Shown here: positions 46,742-57,420 of the stretch, piece by piece
Layout: each line of letters opens with the position of its first letter
How positions within the stretch are numbered: position 1 is the first letter of the stretch
NCBI GenBank assembly: GCA_034509735.1
Contig: JACGWO010000001.1
Span: 13,780,854-13,844,853, forward strand
Source of the DNA: Sesamum alatum
Lineage: Eukaryota > Streptophyta > Magnoliopsida > Lamiales > Pedaliaceae
DNA length: 64,000 bases
Direction: 5' to 3'
The notes under the pieces: model-generated
Told to the model about the DNA's origin: nothing
The model's input: only the letters and a program-made list of their open reading frames with translations
Databases searched by the model: none
Translations under genes and position numbers: made by a program

Positions 46742-47191
46742 AATAAGATAATACCATAATATTTACAACCCACAAATTTTTCTTTCTTTTTATAAATATA
46801 AAGAGAAGTACAAGAATACCCTTATATTAGAGGTAAAATTGATCAAAATTCTGCTAGAAGGATGAAATTGAAAAAAAATAAAAAAAATTGGACCATTTAA
46901 AAAATTAATTAAAAACACAGGGACTAAATTGAAAATAACCCAACAATTTGACTCGATTCAATTTTAGTAATTTTGAAATTTCTTTTGATCACTTTTAATC
47001 TTTACCATTTAAACCATACTCGTTGATTGTAGGATAGTTGAAAGTGATCACGCATCTTTGTATCATTTAAGCCGTACTCGTTGTAGGATAGATGAAAAAT
47101 TAAACACGCATGTTTTTTGGGATGAAAAAAAGTTAAACACGCATATTTTTATCATTTAAGCCATACTTAATACACGTCTTTTCACTATTTA

Positions 47192-48231
47192 GAAGGTGTT
47201 TAGCTGAGCTTATATAAGCCTATCAAAATATCTTATAAGATGTCTGATAACTTAGAAGTATTTAAAAATAATTATTTGATAATATTATGTTTGAAGAGTT
47301 TATAAGATCAAACACGAAGATATTTTGGATTTTATAAGCTCTTTGAAAAAAATTGATTTCACCCAACTTTTTAAAAATATGTTATAAGCTATTTAATTTT
47401 AACATTCAATAGACAAAATTACAATCATAATTTTGTTAGTATTTCACCTTTACCCTTCATATATATAATTGATATTTTTCCTCAAAGAAAATATTTTATT
47501 TATACGAATTTAAGTTCTAATAGTTTGATCAGGGATAGGTCCGGGTTGGACTCGGACCTGATCCTACCTCGGTTAGAGCGGATTTTGAACCCTTAAATGG
47601 GTTTTGGGTTTTAGTGGTTTGGATCCGAATCAGTCTTGAATCCGCACCAATCATTATTTTATTTAATTTTTTTTTGTATATTTTATATATACTTATATAA
47701 GATATGTTTGTACATATATAAGAAATATTAACTTATTTATACTTACGTATAATACGTAGACTTAATATTATTAAAATTAAAATACACATTCTAAATTTTT
47801 TAATATTTCAATACTAAAACATACACATTTACAAAAAAAGATTAACCTTTCAATAATATTATTGTCTCATATTGATAAAGTTATGATATATAGCATTATT
47901 TTAAAAAATTATATTTTTAAATATTCTAAAAATATTAATCGGGTCTACCGGGTCCAACCCGACGGATCCTAGGTCCGGGTTCAGGTCCAACATTTTATTT
48001 GCTGGGACGGGTCCTAAGTTTTGGTGCAAACCTACTCCATTCTCATTTCTAAATTTAGTTTTTTCAGTCATAATTACAATATGAAAGCTTATTATGGCAA
48101 CACTATAAACTCTAACATTTTATTTATCCTTAAATACTTTAAGAGCTAATTTTTAAAATAAAATTAAATTGTTCTAAGCTATTAAAACATTTAATAAGAT
48201 GCTACAAATAAGCTTAGCCAATAACACCCTC
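47192..48231. mobile_element. MITE with GAAGGTGTT ends, containing a second insertion
   Basis: The left end GAAGGTGTTTAGCTGAGC and right end GCTTAGCCAATAACACCCTC are diverged complements. CTTATAAGATG-like phrases lie inside both ends. The middle holds a CCGGGT-rich insertion (47529-48050). No clear TSD could be fixed, so the superfamily is uncertain. Its right end lies about 100 bp upstream of the terpene synthase ATG. Confidence 0.6.
47529..48050. mobile_element. hAT-like MITE with CCGGGT-rich ends, nested
   Basis: Both ends are packed with GGTCCGGGTT/AACCCGAC-type phrases like those of the hAT elements at 10553 and 32415. The centre is A+T-rich. The right end reads ATTCTCATTTCTA, reminiscent of hAT MITE termini. 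No convincing TSD, and boundaries are approximate. Confidence 0.45.
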
Positions 48232-48235
48232 TTGA

Positions 48236-48251
48236 ACTATATATATATATA
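48236..48251 (+). promoter_or_regulatory. probable TATA box of the terpene synthase
   Basis: ACTATATATATATATA lies ~85-100 bp upstream of the ATG at 48335. The leader downstream is C/A-rich, as in plant 5' UTRs. It sits only 5 bases from the end of the upstream MITE. Confidence 0.55.
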
Positions 48252-48334
48252 CTTGTTGATTAGTAGAAAGCAAGCAGTCACCCCCATACATAAACTCAGT
48301 CCTCAAGGAAGAAACAGCAAAGATTAAGTGAAGA

Positions 48335-51300
48335 ATGGCTGCCATCACAATTGCAATGAACATGATTCCTAACAAGCCCACTAGTTATAGACTTGGAAGG
48401 AAACCCTCAAAAGTAGTGTGCTGCATAGCTTCCACTGCAGCGGCCGTCACTGGCACTGATCAGCCTTGCTCCGTCCAGCAGAAGCAGAACCCTCCACGAC
48501 GCTCTGGAAACTACGGACCTCCCTTTTGGGATTTCAATTATTTCCAATCCTTGAACAGCGATTACAAGGTATACTTACATAGAAATATATATATATATCT
48601 ATGTATGTTTGCATGTGTGTAATAGTTGTAGATGATCAGTACGTAGTATTATTTTAAGTGCTTATAGTAAATACGTACAAATCACGGGAAATAACACTTT
48701 TTGTCTTATAACTTAGGGCTTTTTCATTTTTGATCCCATTGATTACATGATTCTTATTTTTGATCTATTAACTTCTAAAAAGTAGCACTTTTGGTCCCAT
48801 ACCATCTTTTTGTTAGATTTTTTAATGGAAAACACCACGTGCTTAGCACGTGACCGTTAGGGTCTTTACACTTTTGGTCCCATATGTTATGAGATTTTCA
48901 CTTTAGGTCCCATAACTTTCAAAAAGTAACACTTTTGATTCCATGGACTTAACGGCCACGTGGCACTTTCTGTTAAATATCTATCGGAAAGTACCATGGG
49001 ACCGAAAGTGCTACTTTTTGAAAGTTACAGGATCAAAAGTAAGAATCTCGTAACCAATGAGACCAAAACTAAAAAGACCCTAAATTATGGGATGAAAAAT
49101 ACTATTTCCCCTACAAATCAATATGCGATGTTGTTGTCTATATACAGGAAGAGAGGTACTTGAGAAGGGCTTCTGAGCTGAAAGTACAAGTCAAGAAGAT
49201 GTTGGTGGAGAAAGAAATGTCGAGTGTTGAAGAATTGGAGGTGGTTGATGACTTGCAGAGGTTGGGAATATCTTATCATTTTGAGGATGAGATCAATCAA
49301 ATATTGGCTTGTGTGTATGATCAAAAATATGGGAAGAATATTTCTCAGGGAATAAAGGAAAGGGATTTGTACTCTACAGCTCTTGAATTCAGACTCCTCA
49401 GGCAACATGGTTTTAACGTCCCTCAAGGTGCTAATAATTTGACCTTTATTTTCTTTAATTTATGGGTCAATTATTACGACATATTTTGAGATTTGACATA
49501 ATTATTGACATTCCCTCATTTTTTTTTAAATTTATAAATACCCTTATGAAGTTTGTAATTTTTAACCAAAAGCTTAAAATTATTTATTTTTTTAATTTAT
49601 AAAAAAATCAAACGAGGCAAGTTACATTATTGTTCGTCTGTGTAAAAAATGTAAGAAACCACTCCCTGCGCATTTTAGTCCCAAAAAATTTAGAAAAGTT
49701 TATAAATTAATAAAGAATAATTCAATTTGTATAAGGGCATTAATTTTGGTTAGTTCATCCATAAAAATGGATGAATATGAGTTATTTGTTAGACGGTTAC
49801 AAATCTTAGGAGGATATTTGTAATTCTTAAAAAACAAGAGGCCATTCATAATTATACCAAATTTCAAAGAAGACTATTGTAATTCAGTTTTAATTTATTC
49901 TTTTAATATGTATATATATATATAATTGAAACATAACCAGTAAGGTGGTCTAATGGTAAAGTCGTATGTTTTCACTTTATGTCAGTGTATATTTATGATA
50001 TTATGAACCGACACTGGGTAACTTATAATACTGATCTAGCTACTGGTGATTAATTAGGGTATGATATTGTGGCCAAAAGTAGTAAATTTATAATACTTAA
50101 TCTATAAAGAAAACTCGGGACTTAATTTTTTGTGTGATGTGAGGCTGCAGTGGCCAAAGCTTGATGGCTTTAGGAGCTTGTGGTATATAAGGATTAAATA
50201 TAATTTTCGTTCGATATCTTTTGTATTTTAATATTTTAGTTCTTTATTTTTTTAGGGTAGTAAATAGATCTTATAGTTTTTTAATTTTTCGTAATTTTGA
50301 TCCTTCGATTGCCAGAGTTTGCAAATATTGACGGATTTTTTTTAATGTGGGGCTTTTGTTCCCTTGATCAATTTAATGGACTAAAATTGCGAAAACTTAT
50401 AAGTTACAGGACCTATTTGCTACACTAGAAAGATAAATGACTAAAACACCAAAATATAAAAGATATAAGACGAAAATTTGGTTCCATGATGACAGTAATT
50501 TGACCAATGGGAACAAAAGCCCCAAATTAAAAAAAAAATCCAAGAACATTTGCAAACTTCAGTGATTGAAGGATCAAAATCATGAAAAATTAAAAAGTTA
50601 CAGGACCTATTTGCTACCCTAGAAAAATAAAGGACTAAAACGCCAAAATACAAAAGATTCAGGACGAAAAATCCATTTAAACCAGTATATAATCAACTTA
50701 TAATGCTGATTCGGTGTGGTAAAGGTTCAACATTATCCCAGAAAATATTTGATTTTACTTGCTATATATATATATATATTAAATAGTGTATAGATTAGCA
50801 ATAAAAATTTTACTTATTAATTAATTCGAGCCTGATTTTAATATTAATTTTTTTCGTAACTATTAAACTATTTTATTTTAGCGATCAAAGAGTTTAATAA
50901 CCAAATGAAATCAATAAAAACAGAAGCTAAACCTCGTACTTTTTCCTTGCAGAAGTATTTGATTGTTTTAAGAATGAGTTGGGGGAATTTAATCCAAGTC
51001 TTGCCGACGACACAAAAGGATTGTTACAACTATACGAAGCTTCTTTCTTGTCGACTTTAGGTGAAAAGACATTGGATCTGGCAAGAGAATTCACCACCAA
51101 TTTTTTGAAGAAAAATCCTAATCAAAAGATTGATGAGAATTTGTCATTATTGGTAAGTCATGCTTTAGAGCTCCCAATACATTGGAGGGCTCAAAGGCCA
51201 AATGCAAGATGGTTCATTGAGGCATATGAAAGAAGATCTGACCTCAACTCACTTGTGCTTGAATTCGCAAAATTGGACTTCAATATTGTTCAAGCAATAC

Positions 51301-53012
51301 ATCAAGAAGAACTCAAACAACTCTCAAGGTCATGATTAATTTCTCTCATTTGAATTGATTGTGAATACCTCTTCTAAAATTGATTAATTTGTGTCTGTGT
51401 TTACAAATTAATGTAGATGGTGGAAACAAACTTGCATAGCTGAAAAGCTGCCATTTGCAAGGGATAGATTGGTGGAGGCTTACACTTGGAGCAGTGGATA
51501 CCTCCCTCGTCTTGAACATGGATATTCAAGAATAATCTCCACAAAAGTCAATGCTTTGACAACAGTGCTTGACGACATATTTGATATCTATGGTACCCTA
51601 GAAGAACTACAACTCTTTACTGATGCTGTTCAAAGGTTAGAAATCATTACAAAATAACTTATTATTATTTTTTATAAATTTCGAAAAATGATTTCTACTT
51701 GCATATACTATGTTTGTGTCGAATGTGTAAGAGGACCTTCAAACTATACCTTCATAAAGTGGATTTTTTTGTTCATTTTTGTTTTTTTGTTTCCAAAAAT
51801 AAGATAAATTATACAACAATAAAATATAAGAGGTATATAAACTTATATGATGATGTTAGTAAATTCCGTTAATCTGATCCAACAGTTAGATAACGACAAA
51901 CTACACGGGTACTATACATAGTTGCAACGTTTCAAACTTGAAGGCGTCTACCTACAATTGGATCAAATCTCTAGGGAGACTGTTGTAATTATTCCTTTCT
52001 ATTTTATTTATTACAATTATTGATAATTGGCATTCATAATATAATAATTAATGTATATAACCATACATTCATCACTAAGAAAAAAAATAAAATAAAGAAA
52101 CTAACTGCTTGTTTTCTTCTTCTTCTTGAAGATGGGATACTGAGGCTATTGAGAAACTCCCAGAGTATATGCAAATATTCTATCTTGCAGCCTACAACCT
52201 TGTAAATGAGATGTCATACGATGTTCTCACACAACACGGAATTCTCGCCATTCAACATCTAAGGAAACAGGCCAGTAATATATAATACACACTTTACTCC
52301 AAATTAAACGTTCAATTATTTAACTACTAATTAATGATACTATATTGTACTATTATTATTATTATAATTATTTTCAAAATAACCTTTGCAGTGGGCAGAT
52401 GTATGCACATTATACTTACAAGAGGCAAATTGCTACTCCAACGGATATACACCAACACTGGAAGAATATATCAACTATGCATACATTTCAATAACAATTC
52501 CTCTTATGCTATCCCATGCATATTTTCTTGTCACAAATCCAATAGACATGGAGGCTGTTCGTGCCTTATCCACGTACCATGACATCGTTCGATATTCAGG
52601 AACCATTGCACGGCTTGCAGATGATCTGGCAACGTCAACGGTACGTGTATAGATCATGACAAACTTTTCTTGATGCCTTGATCATGATCAGGAGCTGAAA
52701 TAACTAATTTATTAGGATGAGATGGAACGTGGGGATGCGCCAAAATCAATCGAGTGTTACATGAACGAGAGCGGTGCTAGTAGAGAAGAGGCAAAAGAGT
52801 ATATGAAATTTCTGATAGATGAGACATGGAAAAAGATGAATGCAGAAGTATTTGCAACTGATAATTCTCCATTCTCAAAGGATTTTGTGAGAATGGCAGC
52901 TGATCTTGGGAGAATAGGGCAATATATGTACCAGCATGGAGATGGGCATGGAGTTCAGGGTTCTCATATCAAGGATCGTGCTTCAAATTTGCTGTTTCAA
53001 CCTATTATGTAG
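48335..53012 (+). CDS. monoterpene synthase, TPS-b class
   Basis: Plastid enzyme that ionises geranyl diphosphate to make monoterpenes; the product cannot be told from sequence. Seven exons: 48335-48568, 49148-49427, 50953-51328, 51417-51635, 52132-52270, 52392-52640 and 52716-53012. They total 1794 nt, 597 aa, in one open frame and with the standard TPS-b length and exon number. The first ~54 residues are a Ser/Thr/basic transit peptide. The RRx8W motif (Arg55-Arg56...Trp65) marks cyclising TPS-b enzymes. RPNARWF precedes the catalytic domain. The Mg2+-binding DDIFD is residues 349-353 and the NSE/DTE box DDLATSTDE is 493-501. The C-terminus HGDGHGVQ...IKDR is typical. Intron 5 has a GC donor (52271). 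Introns 1 and 2 each hold a foldback transposon. No inactivating change was seen in the coding sequence. Confidence 0.95.
48685..49111. mobile_element. MULE-like foldback MITE in terpene synthase intron 1
   Basis: 427 bp with perfect 9-bp TSD TACAAATCA (48676-48684 and 49112-49120). Inverted ends CGGGAAATAACACTTTTTG and AAAAATACTATTTCCCC. It makes up most of intron 1; its right TSD is only 27 bp from the exon 2 acceptor. Confidence 0.93.
50191..50683. mobile_element. MULE-like foldback MITE in terpene synthase intron 2
   Basis: 493 bp. Left end GGATTAAATATAATTTTCG, right end CCATTTAAACC. Flanks GGTATATAA (50182-50190) and AGTATATAA (50684-50692), a 9-bp TSD with one mismatch. The two arms share TCTTTTGTATTTT and TAGGGTAGCAAATAGGTC-like phrases in opposite orientation. 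Confidence 0.88.
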
Positions 53013-53504
53013 TTGGATTTTGTGTTCGAAATTATGCACGTGGCTGAAGCCCTTATTATATATGTAATAATTACGGCTGATTGGTGATAAAATTCCTATA
53101 AATGTATATTAAAAAAATAAATGATATATATTACTATGATAGTGGGGTGGTACTAATTATTAGTACTGCTATTATTATCAGGGTCGCAGTGACTCTTCTA
53201 CTATGATAGTAGATGTACTATGATGAAATGTTTAAATTTGAATAAAAGTACATTTGATTTTGGTGCAATTTGTTTCATTATGCGTGTGATATTCAAACAC
53301 GTCAGAAATATTAAAGATTGATGTGTACCATTCAACGTTGGACCAACAAGATGAGCCTAATAAAATAAGTAAATAACACTTCTTTCAAAGTATCAACAAC
53401 TATGTTGAAGAAGACAATTGGATTTCATTTTCATGGTATGAGATCAATTTGGATGTTGAGTATTTCTCGTAGGGGCCAATTTATCTAAGTAGTTCCGGAA
53501 GGAC
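53013..53504. other. terpene synthase 3' flank
   Basis: Presumed 3' UTR, with a possible polyadenylation context (AATAAATGATATAT at ~53116). The stretch 53140-53225 contains TACTATGATAGT repeats similar to the 51-bp tandem unit at 39610. No gene. Confidence 0.45.
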
Positions 53505-54745
53505 CACTATAAAAAAATTGTGTCATAACTAAGGAATATTCTGTTGCAAAAGATCTATTGCTATGAACTTATTTTTTAGTTTAATTGCATAAAATCCCCC
53601 TATATTTTAAAAATTTGGCTAAAAAGCCCCTTGTGTTTTAAAAATAGGCAAAAACCTCCTATTTTATTAAATATAGCTCAATCGCCCCTCTTCGTCAAAT
53701 TGACTTAACGACGTGAAATTTTTTTTTTATTTATTACTTATTTATTTATGACCATTGAATTTCATTTGAGTATATAATAACCATCAGATCTAAGCAATTA
53801 ATCTCAATCGTTAGATCGTAGAAAAATGAACGGTCTGGATTCAACAAATTTGAATTTATACTATGTATAAATAACTAGAAATTATAAAAAATAAAATTAT
53901 TATTTATATATAAAATTTAAAAAAAAAAGAAAAAAGAAAAGAAAACCCTACTCCCCCACCCCCCGCCGCCGCCTACCCCCTCCCCATCCCCCACCCCGTC
54001 GTCCCCCCCTAAGTCTGGCGACGTCGCCCAGTCAAGCTGGTCTGGGCGACGAAGACGCCGTCGCCCAGACCAACTACGGGCGATGGCCCTTCTATGTTGG
54101 GGGCGACGGCATCAACGGCGGCGGCGATGGCTGCCGCCCCTAGTTTTTTTCTTTTTTAAATTCTTTTTAATTAATTTAATTATATTTATTAAATATATTT
54201 TTTAATTAATTAAGAGTAATTTCAAATAATTATAATAATTATTAGATATTTAATTAATCATTTTGTATATTTTCAATATAATTTTTAAAAATATTTAAAT
54301 TAATTTATAAATTTAACATTTTTATTTATATAGGTATCTCAATTTGAGAAATAATATTTAATATAAATTTTCTCTTTTTTTGGTATTTTAATACTAATAT
54401 AAATATATTTAAAAATAAAAACTATTTATAATTTTTTAGAAACAAGAAACAAAAAAAATGCTTAAAAAATCAATTTGGACCATGGTAATTTTAGATACAG
54501 TATAGGGGCATTTTAGTCAATTAAGGACCAAAAAGAGGTCAATACGCGCAAAAAATCAAGCATAATCGCACTTCAGGCGCGTGCACCCCACCTTCCGTTA
54601 ATTTCTGACGAAAAGGGGTTTTGTGCTGCATTTATTAAAACACAGGGGAGCTTTTTCCCTATTTACAAAACACAGGGGGGGTTTTTAGCTATTTCGCGGA
54701 AACACAGGGGGGTAAATTGGAATTTAGCCTTGTTTTTTTGTAGTG
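53505..54745. mobile_element. CACTA-type MITE interrupted by a MULE
   Basis: Starts CACTATAAAAAAATTG and ends TTTTTTTGTAGTG, with a 3-bp TSD GAC on both sides (53502-53504 and 54746-54748). Without the inner MULE it is only ~80 bp. Confidence 0.75.
53578..54729. mobile_element. MULE-like element with GC-rich internal block (Pack-MULE candidate)
   Basis: 1152 bp. Left end AGTTTAATTGCATAAAATCC, right end GGTAAATTGGAATTTAGCC; the arms share AAAATAGGC/TTTAGC-type and CCCCCTGTGTTT phrases. Flanks TTATTTTTT and TTGTTTTTT agree at 8 of 9. Between A+T-rich arms lies a strongly GC-rich block, 53945-54150, unlike anything nearby. It includes a 12-bp-stem hairpin (54040-54051 with 54059-54070). Confidence 0.75.
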
Positions 54746-54748
54746 GAC

Positions 54749-55017
54749 CACATCCCAACATCGACTCAACATGCAAATAGCTGTTTACCATTTAAACCAT
54801 AGGTTAAATATGCATCTATTATCGTTTAAATAATACTCTTCGATTAGTAAGATAGATGAAAAATTAAACACTATTTAAATTTTAAACCACAATGATTGAT
54901 TGTATGATATCTGAAAGTTAAATACACATCTTTTTGTGGGGAACGAATGAGATGGATAGTGTGGGAAATTGTGTATTACGAAGTCGAGGCAAGAGTTGGA
55001 CTCTTTATCCTTAAGAC
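54749..55017. repeat. copy of a dispersed repeat
   Basis: Contains phrases such as CCATTTAAACCATAGG, AAGATAGATGAAAAATTAAA and TACACATCTTTTTG. Similar phrases occur at 39960-40100 and 46990-47180. No gene. Confidence 0.5.
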
Positions 55018-55697
55018 CATTACAAAAAAAAGGGCTATAGCAACGGATATTTTGCAACGGATTGGTCCGTTACAAATTTGCAACGGCTTTTGCTACGATT
55101 TTGCAACGGGTTCTAATTTTTTTTACATTATCGTTGCAACTTCTGTTGCAAAATAGCGATGATATTGTGCAACGACTATCCATTGCAATATTCCATTGCA
55201 AAATTCGGTCAACTTTAAGATGTCTCATATTCAACATAAGTCATTGCAAAATTCATGGCAAAATATTGCAACGACAAATCCCGTTGCAAACTTTCAAAGG
55301 TTTTTGCAACAGAAATCTTTCATTGCATACTTTTTGACGAAGATTCTGGTATGTCCATTGCAAAAAATTTGCAACGGACTTTGCAACGAAAATGTGTCGT
55401 TGCAAAGTGAATATTGTGATTGGCAACGGATTTAGCGACGGATATTTTTTCGTTGCAAAACTTGCCGATAAGTTTGCAATTGTATTGCAACGACTTATGA
55501 AGTCGTTGCAATCCGTACATACAGCTGTAGGCATTAATTATTGAGTCGTTGGATTTGCAACAGTTTTTGCAACAGATCCGTCCGTTGCGATATGTTTGTA
55601 ACAGCTGTAATCCACTATTTTAAAATTCTTTATGTTTTGTAACGGATTTTGCAATGAAAATATCATTTGTTTTAGTTGCAGTGAATGAAGATTTATT

Positions 55698-56030
55698 CTT
55701 TAAGGGAAAATGTCTATAAGCAGTTCCAGAAGTTGCACTTCCTTTCAATGTTGGTCCAGGCCCCGTATCAATTGGCCTTGCCTACTTCAATGCCAATGCC
55801 TGGTAAACATGTAGAAAAGACAGTTGAGAAGGCGGGCGCTGTTTTTCATCCAACTAGAAATATCGTAAGAGAGGAGTTCCGCTTAGCCCTTTCTCCTCTT
55901 TGATAGAATAGGAGCTGCACATGAATGCACAGAGAAGACCGGGTTCTTTGACATCGACTCGGGTTCTAGGAATAATTCGGGCTTCAAGCCAATAGAACTA
56001 GTGGAACTCTCCCTTTAGCGTACCGAACTT
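55698..56030. other. foreign-looking insert in CACTA A subterminal region
   Basis: About 330 bp of balanced base composition, without the GCAACGG motif that flanks it on both sides. It has an 8-bp GAGAAGAC-type phrase and an open frame but no recognised protein. It may be captured genomic or organellar DNA; origin not determined. Confidence 0.4.
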
Positions 56031-56304
56031 GTAAAGTCCGTTGCAAAATTCGTTGCAAAAGTGTAATATAAGAAAACTTTCATTATATTTAACATTATTT
56101 TTATATCATCCATAACAACGAATTCCTCTTCTCTCCTTCCACTCAACCGATTTTTTAATCAATCTTTACATTAGACCGTTAATGATCACATTAGTGCAAC
56201 GAGTTACACATTTGGACATTTAGCTGACTAACATTAAGGTTAATACAAAATTTTTACTAGTTTATTTATAAATATTCATTTTATTCTTGGAATTTATAGT
56301 TTTT

Positions 56305-56332
56305 TATGTATGTATGTATGTATGTATGTATG
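56305..56332. repeat. (TATG)n microsatellite
   Basis: About seven TATG units just upstream of the element A transposase start. Confidence 0.95.
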
Positions 56333-56371
56333 TTAATGAATATGTATAATATTTGTTGATTTTAGAACAAG

Positions 56372-57021
56372 ATGTTAAGAGAATTGAGAAAGTGGATGTA
56401 TGAGAAGACTGTACCCAGTAATCGTCATCTTACAAAAGAATTTATAGATGGGGTCACTGAGTTTATAAACTGGACAAAAACACAACATGATTTTATGCAA
56501 ACGAGGCTGGTCCAAGTTCTAATTATGATGAGGCTGACAATTTAGGAGCACTGTCTGAAAAGTTTTTGATGTCGTGCGTGCTGCAGATCAACCGTTATAT
56601 GCTAGGAGCGAAACTTACTCTCAGTTATCTGCGGTAGCAAGGTTAGTAAACATCAAATCTGAACACAATGTATCATACAGTTGTCATGATCAGTATTTAC
56701 AAGTAATAGGGGAGATGTTGCCACGAGATCACACGTTACTCAATTATTATTATAGTATGAAAATGTTGATAAGAGAGTTGGGTTTACCTATTGAGAAAAT
56801 TGACGCATGTAAGGCTAGTTGTATGTTATTCTGGAAAAAAGACAAGCATTTAAAATTCTGCACGTTTTGTGAGCAAGCTAGGTATAAACCTGGCAGGGGT
56901 CAATGATGAGGATAATGAAACGAAAGATGATGAAGAGGAAGAAGACAATTTTGAAGAATACAAAACGATTGATGATGAAGAAGCACTTAGACAAGATGAT
57001 GATGATGATGGTGATTATTAA
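56372..57021 (+). pseudogene. CACTA A transposase, N-terminus fused to acidic tail
   Basis: Begins MLRELRKWMYEKTVP then LTKEFIDGVTEFINW, the transposase-associated (Transpos_assoc) domain. After a frameshift near 56520 it reads FDVVRAADQPLYARSE and LIRELGLPIEKIDACKASC, parallel to element B at 58975-59230. It then jumps after YKPGRGQ to an acidic tail (DDEEEEDNFEEYK...DDDDDGDY), like the C-terminus of the DUF4216 region in B. The whole catalytic tnp2 domain is missing. Confidence 0.75.
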
Positions 57022-57189
57022 TTGAACATAATGTATTTTGATGATTTTTGTCATGATGTTTTATCTCATTTACTAATTGAAAAGTATATCTTAAATCATT
57101 TATCTCATATCATTTTAAAAATATTTATTTATTACAAAATATTTTATCTCTTTTATGATTTTGGTTGATGTTTGATTTATGAATATAAA

Positions 57190-57420
57190 GGTATGTTGAA
57201 TTTTCTCTTTAACTAAACTAATTTAACTTAGTTAACTGAGAAGTTAAAAACTCAACTCAACTAATGTAATTTTGTTAACTTTCAACTTAAAACTTTAACT
57301 AAACTACTTTAACTTAGTTATACCACAAGTTAAAAAATTCAACTAAATTAATGTAACTTAGTTAACTTTCAAGTTAAAATTTTTAATTGAACTCACAAGT
57401 TAAAACCTCAACTATGTTCA
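57190..57420. repeat. AACTTAGTTAACT-type repeats
   Basis: Irregular repeats of AACTTTAACTAAACT, TTAACTTAGTTA and CAAGTTAAAA fill this stretch downstream of the element A transposase. They may be the 3' subterminal region of element A or an unrelated satellite. Confidence 0.5.

Larger units (their letters stand above)
41793..46941. mobile_element. old MULE-like foldback element, expanded by later insertions
   Basis: The outer arms (about 110 bp) start GGGTTATTTTCATTTTAGTC at 41795 and end with the complement at 46941 (AAATTGAAAATAACCC). They share the long phrase TTCAATTTCATCCTTCTAG in opposite orientation. TSD AACGATTTG (41784-41792) versus AACAATTTG (46942-46950), one mismatch. Of 5.1 kb only about 1.1 kb is the original element. 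The rest is a Helitron-like insertion (42697-46224) and a MITE (46243-46741). Confidence 0.8.

Noticed and set aside
49945..49985. tRNA A-box-like GGTGGTCTAATGGTAAAG, a possible SINE or tRNA
   Set aside because: No B box, no cloverleaf partners and no A-tail with TSD could be found downstream.
48335..53012. Terpene synthase as pseudogene because of the GC donor
   Set aside because: All seven exons join into one 597-residue frame with every catalytic motif intact; GC-AG introns are a known functional class, so it was kept as a gene with a flag.
48335..53012. Terpenoid biosynthetic gene cluster
   Set aside because: Only one terpene synthase and no P450, acyltransferase or dehydrogenase gene in the window.
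54017..54070. Hairpins in the GC-rich block as a microRNA precursor
   Set aside because: Stem is only 12 bp with a 7-base loop, far too short for a plant miRNA precursor.
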